This document shows positions 25,858 through 33,835 of a DNA stretch of 64,000 bases, one piece after another. This DNA comes from Mesorhizobium sp. B1-1-8 (lineage in GTDB: Bacteria > Pseudomonadota > Alphaproteobacteria > Rhizobiales > Rhizobiaceae). Numbering within the stretch: position 1 is the first letter of the stretch; each line of letters opens with the position of its first letter. The position numbers and the translations under genes are program-made. Location: NCBI RefSeq assembly GCF_006442795.2, contig NZ_CP083956.1, forward strand, positions 310,001 to 374,000, given 5' to 3'. Under the pieces are notes generated by a model. The model searched no databases. It had not been told where the DNA came from and was given only the letters and a program-made list of their open reading frames with translations.

Positions 25858-27171
25858 TCACGCAACAATCGCGCTCTTCGCCGGCCGGCCCGCCACATAA
25901 ACTTCGCGCACGGCGCGGTCGTCGCCGAGCGTTTGCAGCAGGAAGAGCTCCTCGGCAAGCGTCTCCACCGTCTCCATCCTGAGCCGCATCGCCGGCGTGG
26001 CGCTTGCGTCGAGCACGACGATGTCGGCGTCGGTGCCTTCGTCCAGTGTGCCGATTTTTTCCGCCACCGACAGCGCCTCGGCGTTGCCGCGCGTCAACTG
26101 CCAGAAGGACTGGAACGGGTTGAGCTTCTCGCCGTTGAGCGCGATCACCTTATAGCCTTCATCCATGGTGCGCAGCATCGAATAGTTGGTGCCGCCGCCG
26201 ACATCGGTGGCGGCAGCGATCCTCAGCGGCTTCTCGCGGCGGCGGAAGCGCTGGTAGTCGAACAGGCCGGAGCCGAGGAACAGGTTGGAGGTCGGACAGA
26301 ACACCGCCACCGAGCCCGACTGCGACAGCGCATCCGCCTCGCGTTCCGACAGATGGATGCAGTGGCCGAACAGGCTCTTTTTGCCCAGCAGCCCGTAATG
26401 CTCGTAGACGTCGGTATAGTCGCGCGACCAGGGATAGAGCTCCTGGGTGAAGGCAATCTCGGCGTGGTTCTCCGACAGATGCGTCTGCATGTGGAGATCG
26501 GGATATTCGCGACAGAGCGCGCCGGCCATTTCCATCTGCTCGGGCGATGAGGTGATGGCGAAGCGCGGCGTGATCGCATAGTGCTGGCGGCCCTTGCCGT
26601 GCCATTCGGCGATCAGCGCCTTGGTGTCGTCATAGCCGGTCCGCGGCGTGTCGAGCACGCCGTCCGGCGCATTGCGGTCCATCATCACCTTGCCGGCGAC
26701 GTTGAGCATGTTGCGATCATGCGATTCGGCGAAGAACGCTTCCGCAGAGGCCTTATGCACCGAGCAATAGGCGGCGACCGTCGTCGTGCCGTGGCGCACC
26801 ATCTCGTCCAGGAACAGCCTGGCGATGCGGCGGCCATGCTGGGCATTCTGGAATTTCGACTCCTCCGGAAAAGTGTATTTGTTCAGCCATTCGAGCAGCT
26901 CGGCGCCGTAGGACGCGATGATCTGCATTTGGGGAAAGTGCACATGCGCGTCGATGAAACCCGGCAGGAGCAAATGCGGGCGGTGATCGATCTTTTCGAC
27001 GCTTTCGCCCGCGCGCTTCTCGACCTCGGCGTAACAACCGGCGGCGACGATCTTGCCGTCACCGACGAGCAGCCCGCCATCCTCCTCGTAACGCCAGGCG
27101 GAATAGTCGTCTATCGCTTCGGGCCAACGCAGGAAGGAAAGCGTGCGGCCGCGCAGGAGTTTCGATGTCAT
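25858..27171 (-). CDS. guaD: guanine deaminase
   Basis: The 437-residue protein is an amidohydrolase of the guanine deaminase type. It has the metal motif PGFIDAHVHFPQ near residue 72, HMQTHLSEN near 237, a later histidine in LFGHCIHLSE near 275, and the aspartate in AAATDVGGGTNYSML near 325. It also has the guanine deaminase landmark FPEESKF near 101. It converts guanine to xanthine and ammonia in the cytosol, the entry to the purine pathway encoded around it. Its ATG lies one base after the stop of the urate oxidase gene, which indicates co-transcription. The repeat at 25714-25856 begins directly after the stop codon. Confidence 0.93.
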   Translation of the reverse strand: MTSKLLRGRTLSFLRWPEAIDDYSAWRYEEDGGLLVGDGKIVAAGCYAEVEKRAGESVEKIDHRPHLLLPGFIDAHVHFPQMQIIASYGAELLEWLNKYTFPEESKFQNAQHGRRIARLFLDEMVRHGTTTVAAYCSVHKASAEAFFAESHDRNMLNVAGKVMMDRNAPDGVLDTPRTGYDDTKALIAEWHGKGRQHYAITPRFAITSSPEQMEMAGALCREYPDLHMQTHLSENHAEIAFTQELYPWSRDYTDVYEHYGLLGKKSLFGHCIHLSEREADALSQSGSVAVFCPTSNLFLGSGLFDYQRFRRREKPLRIAAATDVGGGTNYSMLRTMDEGYKVIALNGEKLNPFQSFWQLTRGNAEALSVAEKIGTLDEGTDADIVVLDASATPAMRLRMETVETLAEELFLLQTLGDDRAVREVYVAGRPAKSAIVA

Positions 27172-27172
27172 G

Positions 27173-28399
27173 TTACCTGCCCGCGCCTTCGAACCAGGCC
27201 ACCAGCAGGGCTCGCTCCTGGTCGGTTATCTGGGAGACGTTGGCGGGCGGCATGGCATGGCTGCGGCCGGCCTGTAGGTAAATCTCGCGGGCATGCTCGG
27301 CGATTCGCGCGTCGGTGTCGAGCATGACGCCCTTCGGCGCGTGGTAGATGCCTTCGTAGCCCGGCTCTTCGGCATGGCACATCGAGCAGCGGCCGAGCAC
27401 GGTGTCGCGCACGGCCGGGAAATGCGCCGAGGCCATATAGACCTGGGCCGCGGCGGAAGCAGCGGAAGTCTTCGGCTCGCCGGTCAAAACTTTCGGCACA
27501 GTCGACAGCCAGATGATGACGACGAAGAGAACGGCCGCACCCAGCCAGGTCCAGGTCGGGTTGCCCTTGCGGGCGTGAACAGTGTTGAAATAGTGCCGGA
27601 TCAGCACGCCGATAATGAAGACCAGCGAGGCGATGACCCAGTTGAACTCGGTGCCGAAGGCCAGCGGGTAGTGGTTCGACAGCATCAGGAACAGGACCGG
27701 CAAGGTCAGGTAGTTGTTGTGCAGCGAGCGCTGCTTGGCGATCTTGCCGTATTTCGGGTCCGGCTTGCGGCCGGCGATCAGGTCGGCGACGACGATCTTC
27801 TGGTTGGGGATGATGACCATGAAGACATTGGCCGACATGATCGTGGCGGTGATGGCGCCAAGATGCAGGAAGGCGGCGCGGCCGGTGAAGAGATGGGTCA
27901 GCCCCCAGGCGATGAACACCAGCACGCAATAGAGCACCAGCATCAGGCCGGTGTCGCTTTTGCCGAGCGGCGAGCGGCAGAGCAGGTCGTAGACGATCCA
28001 GCCGACGCCGATGGTGGCCAGGGACAGCAGGATGCCGACCGGCACCGAGATGTTGAGCACGTTGGGATCGATCAGGAACAAATCGGCGCCGGCATAATAG
28101 ACCACGCACAGCATGGCGAAGCCCGACAACCAGGTGGCGTAGGATTCCCATTTGAACCAGGTGAGGTGCTCGGGCATCTCGGCCGGCGCCACCAGGTATT
28201 TCTGGATGTGATAGAAGCCGCCGCCATGCACCTGCCATTCCTCGCCGAAGGCGCCGGCGGGCAGGCCGGGACGCTGCCGGAGCCCGAGGTCGAGCGCGAC
28301 GAAATAGAAGGACGAGCCGATCCAGGCGATGCCGGTGATGACATGCAGCCAGCGGACGGCGAAGCTCAGCCAGTCCCAGAAAATAGCGAAATCCATCAT
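27173..28399 (-). CDS. puuD: membrane urate oxidase PuuD with C-terminal cytochrome c domain
   Basis: The 408-residue protein has about eight hydrophobic segments, beginning FWDWLSFAVRWLHVITGIAW, and ends in a cytochrome c domain with the heme motif C338-S-M-C341-H342 and a later methionine in RSHAMPPANV. This is the layout of PuuD, the urate hydroxylase that oxidises urate to 5-hydroxyisourate and passes electrons to the respiratory chain rather than to oxygen. The downstream product is taken by the hydroxyisourate hydrolase at 37662-38036. The gene leads the puuD-guaD operon and is divergent from the LysR gene. It is unrelated to the polyamine hydrolase also named PuuD. Confidence 0.93.
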   Translation of the reverse strand: MMDFAIFWDWLSFAVRWLHVITGIAWIGSSFYFVALDLGLRQRPGLPAGAFGEEWQVHGGGFYHIQKYLVAPAEMPEHLTWFKWESYATWLSGFAMLCVVYYAGADLFLIDPNVLNISVPVGILLSLATIGVGWIVYDLLCRSPLGKSDTGLMLVLYCVLVFIAWGLTHLFTGRAAFLHLGAITATIMSANVFMVIIPNQKIVVADLIAGRKPDPKYGKIAKQRSLHNNYLTLPVLFLMLSNHYPLAFGTEFNWVIASLVFIIGVLIRHYFNTVHARKGNPTWTWLGAAVLFVVIIWLSTVPKVLTGEPKTSAASAAAQVYMASAHFPAVRDTVLGRCSMCHAEEPGYEGIYHAPKGVMLDTDARIAEHAREIYLQAGRSHAMPPANVSQITDQERALLVAWFEGAGR

Positions 28400-28532
28400 T
28401 TGAAGTCGTCCCTGCCGATGTGAGCGACTTTACGGGCTGGCGCGCAAACGAAAAGAGGCGAGGTGCGCGATGACTTTCAAAAAAAAATGGAAAATACTAG
28501 GGTTGTCACCCGCAGCCGTTTGAGAGCCATGC

Positions 28533-29453
28533 ATGGCCTATCTCGACAATATCGCCGTCTTCGTCCGCGTCGTCGAGCTGGGCAATCTTTCGGCGGCCGG
28601 CCGCGACATGCGCATCTCGCCGGCGGTCGCCTCGAACCGCATCAAGGAGTTGGAGAAGCATCTCGGCGTGAGGCTGTTCAACCGCACGACCAGGCAGTTG
28701 ATGCCGACCGAGCACGGCACGGTGTTCTATACCGGCGCCAAGCAGGTGCTGGACGCGATCACCGAGGCGGAGGCCGCGGTCTCGGCGCTGTCGGGCCAGC
28801 CGCGCGGCACGATCAGGGTGACGGCGCCGCTCGGCCTCGGCCGGCGCCTGATCGCCTCCGGCATTCCGGATTTCCACGACCGCTATCCGGATATCGAGGT
28901 GCGGCTGAGGCTCTCCGACCACAATGTCGACATCATGAAGGAAGGCATCGACGTCGCCTTCCGGCTGGGCATCATCGAGGATTCCAGCCTCAGGATGCGC
29001 GGCATCATGGAATGCGAGCGCGTGCTGGTGGCGGCGCCGAAATACCTGGAAGCGCGCGGCGAGCCGGCCGAGCCGCAGGAATTGATCGGCAAGAAGCATG
29101 ACTGCCTGATGCTGCGCTATGCCGGCGCGCGCGAATATGTGTGGACGCTGCAGACGCCGAACGGCCCGCAGAAATACGAGGTGCACGGACCCTACGACAC
29201 CGACGATGGCGACGTGCTGACCGGCTGGGCGCTGTCGGGGCGCGGCATCATCAACAAGCCGCGCTTCGAGGTCGAGCCGTTCATCCGCGACCAGCGGCTG
29301 AAGGTGATCCTGGCCAAGACCCCGCCGACGCCGGTGCAATTCGCCGCTGTCTATCCGCACAAGAAGCTGCAGGACCCGAAAGTGCGGCTGCTGCTCGACT
29401 TCATGGCCGAGCGCTGCCAGCGGCTGATCAAGGATCTGTTGGCTGGGAAATAG
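28533..29453 (+). CDS. LysR-family transcriptional regulator, probable purine-catabolism regulator
   Basis: The 306-residue protein has an N-terminal LysR helix-turn-helix (NLSAAGRDMRISPAVASNRI, then KELEKHLGVRLFNRTTRQL) and a periplasmic-binding-like effector domain from about residue 90 (GTIRVTAPLGLGRRLIASGI). The gene is divergent from puuD with 133 bp between starts, the classic position for a LysR protein controlling the neighbouring operon. The ligand may be a purine intermediate such as urate or xanthine, which is inference. After its stop comes the family A repeat at 29504-29680. Confidence 0.9.
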   Translation: MAYLDNIAVFVRVVELGNLSAAGRDMRISPAVASNRIKELEKHLGVRLFNRTTRQLMPTEHGTVFYTGAKQVLDAITEAEAAVSALSGQPRGTIRVTAPLGLGRRLIASGIPDFHDRYPDIEVRLRLSDHNVDIMKEGIDVAFRLGIIEDSSLRMRGIMECERVLVAAPKYLEARGEPAEPQELIGKKHDCLMLRYAGAREYVWTLQTPNGPQKYEVHGPYDTDDGDVLTGWALSGRGIINKPRFEVEPFIRDQRLKVILAKTPPTPVQFAAVYPHKKLQDPKVRLLLDFMAERCQRLIKDLLAGK

Positions 29454-29503
29454 GCCATAGCGTTGCATAGCTTCGAAATTGGCCGAAGCCCCCCCGTGAC
29501 ATC

Positions 29504-29680
29504 GTCATCCACGGGCGGAGCGACGCGAAGCGGAGCGCAGACCCGAGGATCCATTCCGTGACCTTCGCCGAAGAGCGCAGCGGAGCAGAATTCTGCGCCG
29601 TTGCAACGCTTTGAAGTCACGGAATGGATTCTATGGTCTGCGCCGCGTCGCTTCGCTCCTTGCTCCGCCATAGAATGACG
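29504..29680. repeat. long inverted-repeat intergenic element (family A, copy 3)
   Basis: The third copy of the family A element runs from GTCATCCACGGGCGGAGC to GCTCCGCCATAGAATGACG, with the GCAGAATTCTGC palindrome in the centre. Its left arm has diverged (GGCGGAGCGACGCGAAGCGG) compared with the other copies. It occupies most of the 425-bp gap between the LysR gene and the first LLM oxidoreductase gene. The rest of that gap, 29681-29878, shows no gene or clear regulatory motif. Confidence 0.8.
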
Positions 29681-29878
29681 ACCGCGAGGGGCGCTCAGGC
29701 CAATCGTCAATGTATATCGCTCGCCGACGCAATACCCGGCCGTCAAGAGTACTACCCGCGGGATGCGGTGGCTGGCTGGCAAGTGACAAGCTAGTGGCCC
29801 ACTCGATCCCGTTGTCTTGTGCAAAAGTGGGTCTAGGTTTGGTAGCCAGAACGGTCGCCCGATTTTCAGGGTAGCCGA

Positions 29879-30859
29879 ATGGACCACTTCATGCATCTTG
29901 CCGTTTCGCTCAACATCGCCGCCGCCAAAGGGCAGGCTGTCCTAGACTTCGGCCAGATCAGCAGCTTTGTGCGCAAGGTGGAAGCGGCCGATGCCGACAT
30001 GGTCATCATCTCCGACTCGTTGCCAAGCGGCGAGCCATCGATCAGCCCTTTCGAAGCGACGACGTTGCTGGCTGCCCTGGCAACCGTGACCGACAGGATA
30101 GGCCTCGTGGCCAGCGCCTCGACGCTCGCGCATCAGCCCTACAACCTGGCGCGCCGCTTCGCTTCGCTCGACATCATCAGCCACGGCCGGACCGGCTGGA
30201 ACGCGACCATGAGGCAGAACCCGCGCGAAGCGGCGAATTTCAGCCGCCCCGAAGGTTTCTCCGACGACGACTTTCGCCGCCGTGCCAAGGAATTCATCGA
30301 CATCGTACGGACATTGTGGGTCGGCTGGGAACACGACGCGCTGCTGTTCGACAAGGCATCAGGCCGCTTCCACGATCCCGACAAGATGCATCCGATGGAC
30401 TTCACCGGCGAATTCTTTTCGGTGCGCGGGCCGCTCAATGTCGCGCGCTCACCGCAGGATAGTCCGCTGCTTCTGTTGTCGGACTTGGAGCAGGCCGACT
30501 TCGATTTCGCCAGCCGCCGCGCAGATGTCGTCCTATTGAACGAGCCTAAGCCGCCGGAAGCGAAAGCGGCCTGCGACAAACTCAGGCACAGGGCGCGCGA
30601 GGCCGGGCGTGATCCGTTGTCGATAAAGATGCTGACGGTCGCGGATGCGCGACAGGAACCCGATGGCGCCAGCTTGGAAGCCTTGTGCCTCGCATCTGGT
30701 TGCGATGGCGTCGTTCTGACTGTGCAACCTCATCCGGCTGCCTTCGAGGATTTCAGCGAGCGCTTGCTGCCGCAACTTAAGCGTCACGGACTTATTGAGG
30801 CACACCCGGGTAAGACACTGCGCGACCGTCTTGAGTTGGATAAGGACGGCTGGCCATGA
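29879..30859 (+). CDS. LLM class flavin-dependent oxidoreductase (first of a pair)
   Basis: The 326-residue protein follows the bacterial luciferase-like TIM-barrel family of the NtaA/DszA type. It shows VEAADADMVIISDSLPSGEP, LAALATVTDRIGLVASASTL and RRFASLDIISHGRTGWNAT near residue 100, all conserved in these FMN-dependent monooxygenases. The protein is shorter than typical 430-450-residue members and its C-terminal half is weakly conserved, so it may be a shortened or specialised subunit. AGGG lies seven bases before the ATG. Its stop overlaps the start of the next LLM gene in ATGA, so the two are probably made together. The substrate is unknown. Confidence 0.82.
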   Translation: MDHFMHLAVSLNIAAAKGQAVLDFGQISSFVRKVEAADADMVIISDSLPSGEPSISPFEATTLLAALATVTDRIGLVASASTLAHQPYNLARRFASLDIISHGRTGWNATMRQNPREAANFSRPEGFSDDDFRRRAKEFIDIVRTLWVGWEHDALLFDKASGRFHDPDKMHPMDFTGEFFSVRGPLNVARSPQDSPLLLLSDLEQADFDFASRRADVVLLNEPKPPEAKAACDKLRHRAREAGRDPLSIKMLTVADARQEPDGASLEALCLASGCDGVVLTVQPHPAAFEDFSERLLPQLKRHGLIEAHPGKTLRDRLELDKDGWP

Positions 30860-32112
30860 CGCCGCGCCAGATGAAGCTCGGCCTGTTCCTGTGGGCGACC
30901 GGGCACCACATTGCCGCCTGGCGCCATTCGGATGCGCATGTGAGGGCCGGCATCGATATCGACCACCACGTCAAGCTGGCGCGCACGGCGGAAGCGGCGA
31001 AGTTCGACATGGTGTTTTGCGAGGACGCCGCCGGCCTGCGCGAGGCCAATGTCCAGATCGCCAGCCAGACCTCGCGCTCGATCGGCTTCGAGCCGATCAG
31101 CCTGCTTTCGGTCCTTGCGGTGCAAACCGAGCGCATCGGCCTCGTTTCGACGGCATCGACCAGCTACAACGAACCCTATGGACTGGCGCGGGCTTTTGCC
31201 TCGCTCGACAATCTGAGCGGCGGTCGCGCCGGCTGGAATCTCGTCACCTCGGCCAGCCCGATCGAAGCAGCGAATTTCGGTGCGACGGGTTTGCGGCCGC
31301 ATGCCGACCGTTATGCGCGAGCGCGCGAATTCGCGACGGTGATCACCGGCCTATGGAACCGGCGCGCCGCCGGTCATGACGGCGAGAGCTTTTCGGTGCG
31401 CGATCCGCTCGACGTGCCGCCCTCGCCGCAGGGTGCGCCGGTCATGGTGCAGGCCGGAGCCTCCGACGACGGCAAGGATCTTGCCGCGCGAACCGCCGAT
31501 GTCGTGTTCTCAGCGGCGCAGACTTTTGAAGAGGCCAAGGCCTTCTACGACGATCTCAAGGGGCGGCTCGCGGCCTACGGACGCCAGCCGGACGATGTGA
31601 AGATCATGCCCGGCGTGGCGCCGATCGTCGCGGCGACGAGAGCCGAGGCCCAGGCAAAATACGATGCGCTGCAGGAGCTGATCCCCGACGAGGTCGGCGT
31701 GGCGCTGCTCTCCAGCTATCTCAGCATTTCCGACCTGTGGCGCTATCCGATCGACGGGCCGCTGCCCGAACTCCCGGAGGGCGAAGGGATGAAAAGCCGG
31801 CAGGCGCTGGTCATCGAGCAGGCGCGCCGCGACGGCCTGTCGATCCGCCAGCTGGCGCGCTATTTTGCCGGCGCGCGCGGTCATTGGCGCCTCGTCGGCA
31901 CGGCGTCACAGATCGCCGACGAACTGCAGGCGCGCTTCGAAGGCGGCGCCGCCGACGGTTTTAATGTCATGCCCTCCTGGTTCCCCGGGGAACTCGACGC
32001 CTTCGCCACGCTCGTCGTGCCGGAACTGCAGCGGCGCGGTCTTTTCCGCACCGATTATGAAGGCCGTACTTTGCGCGAGCACCTCGGCCTGAAGCGGCCG
32101 ATCCGGAACTGA
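30856..32112 (+). CDS. LLM class flavin-dependent oxidoreductase (NtaA/SnaA/DszA type)
   Basis: The 418-residue protein is a full-length family member: MKLGLFLWATGHHIAAWRHS at the N-terminus, KFDMVFCEDAAGLRE, a flavin-site region ALAVQTERIGLVSTASTSYN written here as VLAVQTERIGLVSTASTSY, RAFASLDNLSGGRAGWNLVT, and the C-terminal GTASQIADELQARFEGGAAD. These enzymes use FMNH2 from a separate reductase to oxidise substrates such as nitrilotriacetate, sulfonates or sulfones. It overlaps the preceding LLM gene by four bases, and no flavin reductase is adjacent, so that partner must be encoded elsewhere. The substrate cannot be assigned. Confidence 0.9.
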   Translation: MTPRQMKLGLFLWATGHHIAAWRHSDAHVRAGIDIDHHVKLARTAEAAKFDMVFCEDAAGLREANVQIASQTSRSIGFEPISLLSVLAVQTERIGLVSTASTSYNEPYGLARAFASLDNLSGGRAGWNLVTSASPIEAANFGATGLRPHADRYARAREFATVITGLWNRRAAGHDGESFSVRDPLDVPPSPQGAPVMVQAGASDDGKDLAARTADVVFSAAQTFEEAKAFYDDLKGRLAAYGRQPDDVKIMPGVAPIVAATRAEAQAKYDALQELIPDEVGVALLSSYLSISDLWRYPIDGPLPELPEGEGMKSRQALVIEQARRDGLSIRQLARYFAGARGHWRLVGTASQIADELQARFEGGAADGFNVMPSWFPGELDAFATLVVPELQRRGLFRTDYEGRTLREHLGLKRPIRN

Positions 32113-32270
32113 CGTTTGCGGGGCACGCACCGCATAGAGCTTGCAGCGAAGTCGACGCGGAACGAAATCCGCCCGATTGCCGTTGTGGCAATCGGCGGCC
32201 GCACCGAGCCGCACTTCGAGACCAGCCCCTAAGCTTTCACCAAGCGACGCACCCGCGACAGGAGCCGATC

Positions 32271-32759
32271 ATGGATGCCATCGTCACCAAGAACGACCTC
32301 AAATCCGACGCCAAGAAGGAATCGATCGATCTTCTCAATGCCAGGCTTGCCGACGCCATCGACCTGGCGCTGATCACCAGGCAGGCGCACTGGAACGTCA
32401 AGGGGCCGCAGTTCATCGCCATCCACGAAATGCTGGACGAATTCCGCGAGGAGATCGACGGCCATGTCGACATCATCGCCGAGCGCGCCGTGCAGCTTGG
32501 CGGCACCGCGCACGGCACCTCGCAGGAGGTGTCGAAGGCCACCAAGCTGAGGCCCTATCCGAGCGACATCCACAAGACCAAGGACCATCTGGCGGCGCTG
32601 ATCGACCGCTACGCGACGGCCGCCAAGCTGACCCGCGAAGCGATCGACGAGGCGGCGGATGCGGGCGACGCCGACACCGCCGACATCTTCACCGCCTATT
32701 CGCGCGCGCTCGACAAATTGCTGTGGTTCCTCGAAGCGCACACACAAGAGAAGGAATAG
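32271..32759 (+). CDS. dps: Dps-family DNA starvation/stationary phase protection protein
   Basis: The 162-residue protein is a ferritin-like Dps. The ferroxidase signature is complete: QAHWNVKGPQFIAIHEMLDE near residue 38, continuing into EEIDGHVDIIAERAVQLGG. It should form a dodecamer that stores iron and protects DNA from peroxide. Its N-terminal tail has several lysines (MDAIVTKNDLKSDAKKES), which in other Dps proteins bind DNA. AGGAG precedes the ATG. The gene has its own 158-bp upstream region and is convergent with xdhC. Confidence 0.93.
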   Translation: MDAIVTKNDLKSDAKKESIDLLNARLADAIDLALITRQAHWNVKGPQFIAIHEMLDEFREEIDGHVDIIAERAVQLGGTAHGTSQEVSKATKLRPYPSDIHKTKDHLAALIDRYATAAKLTREAIDEAADAGDADTADIFTAYSRALDKLLWFLEAHTQEKE

Positions 32760-32781
32760 TTTTCCGCCGATGCCGGCTTGA

Positions 32782-33774
32782 TCAAACGGCCATCGCCTTC
32801 TCGGGGGTGGTCGACCGTGCCGCTTCCGCGGCATGGGATACCAGCGCCGACATGATCTCGGCGGCAGCGAGTGCTGCTATGACCGGAGGTCGCTTGTCCT
32901 TCACCACGTTGCCGCCGATCGGCGAGACGAGACGGTTGAACTGCGCCTCGCTGCCATCGGCCGACTTCAGGAACCAGTTCTTGAAGGTCGCTTTCTTGGT
33001 CTTCGAGCCGATCATGCCAACATAGGCGGTGTCGTCGCGCTTCAGCGCCTCGGCGACGATCAGGAAATCGAGCGCGTGGTCGTGGGTCAGGACGGCGAAG
33101 GCTGCTCCCGCCGGGGCCTCGCGCACAACGGCCTCGGGCATCGGCGTCAGCCTCGTCTCGACCGTTTCCGGCATTCCGTCCAGAGCCTCGGCGCGGGTCT
33201 CGACGACGACGACACGGATCGGAAGAAGCGACAGCGATGCGGCCAGCGCCTGGCCGACATGGCCGCCGCCGAAGAGATAGACATGAGGCAGATGCGCTTC
33301 CTCGGCTTGCGCCGCCGCTACCAGTTGCTGCGCCAATGCGCCATCGACCAGCCGGATCAGCACCTCGACCCGGCCGCCGCAGCACTGACCGATCTCCGGC
33401 CCGAGCGGAACATCGAGCGTGGCGCAGACCTCATCGACTTCGATGCGGGCTTCCCTCGAGGGGAGGGTGGCGGCGAAGCCGCCGGGTGGGGTCGCTGCGG
33501 CAGTGCTCGGCACCCTTGCGGCGCCTCCTGAGAGGACCACCCCCTCTGGCCGCTTTGCGGCCATTTCCCCCTCACGGATAAGCTGCCGCGCCTTGTCGAT
33601 CGCCATGTATTCGAGCTGGCCGCCGCCGATGGTGCCGAAAATCTTCGAAGCCGAGACGAGCATGAAGGCGCCGGCCTCGCGCGGCGTCGAGCCTTTCGTC
33701 GCCGCGACCTCGACAAGCGCCACTCGGCCGGCCTGGCCGAGAAAAGCTTTCAGGCGTTGCACGTTTGAGTTCAT
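32782..33774 (-). CDS. xdhC: xanthine dehydrogenase accessory protein XdhC, with a repeat-derived insertion
   Basis: The 330-residue protein matures the molybdenum cofactor of xanthine dehydrogenase by sulfuration and delivery to XdhB. It has the family motifs EVAATKGSTPREAGAFMLV and GTIGGGQLE in the N-terminal half, LGPEIGQCCGGRV with the two cysteines, and a C-terminal Rossmann-like domain with YLFGGGHVGQALA and ERHD-type VLTHDHALDFLI. Between GTIGGGQLE and GQCCGG lie about 79 residues where I expect about 40. The extra residues correspond exactly to the palindromic element at 33453-33573, read in frame. ATG at 33774 has AGGGA nine bases upstream; ATG at 33783 is the alternative. Confidence 0.9.
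   Translation of the reverse strand: MNSNVQRLKAFLGQAGRVALVEVAATKGSTPREAGAFMLVSASKIFGTIGGGQLEYMAIDKARQLIREGEMAAKRPEGVVLSGGAARVPSTAAATPPGGFAATLPSREARIEVDEVCATLDVPLGPEIGQCCGGRVEVLIRLVDGALAQQLVAAAQAEEAHLPHVYLFGGGHVGQALAASLSLLPIRVVVVETRAEALDGMPETVETRLTPMPEAVVREAPAGAAFAVLTHDHALDFLIVAEALKRDDTAYVGMIGSKTKKATFKNWFLKSADGSEAQFNRLVSPIGGNVVKDKRPPVIAALAAAEIMSALVSHAAEAARSTTPEKAMAV
33453..33573. repeat. palindromic repeat element (family B) inside the xdhC reading frame
   Basis: This 121-bp stretch contains the same type of hairpins as the intergenic family B elements: GGCGGCGAAGCCGCC at 33469-33483, GGCCGCTTTGCGGCC at 33549-33563, and CCCCTC/GAGGGG ends. It lies in the middle of xdhC and stays open in the xdhC frame, adding about 40 residues, with the peptide MAAKRPEGVVLSGGAARVPS and a following alanine- and proline-rich part. 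The gene continues in frame on both sides. Confidence 0.8.
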
Positions 33775-33835
33775 CGTCTGCATTCCCTATCGCGAAATAT
33801 AGGGTTTTTCGGCCTGAATTGCACGTTTGCCCGGT

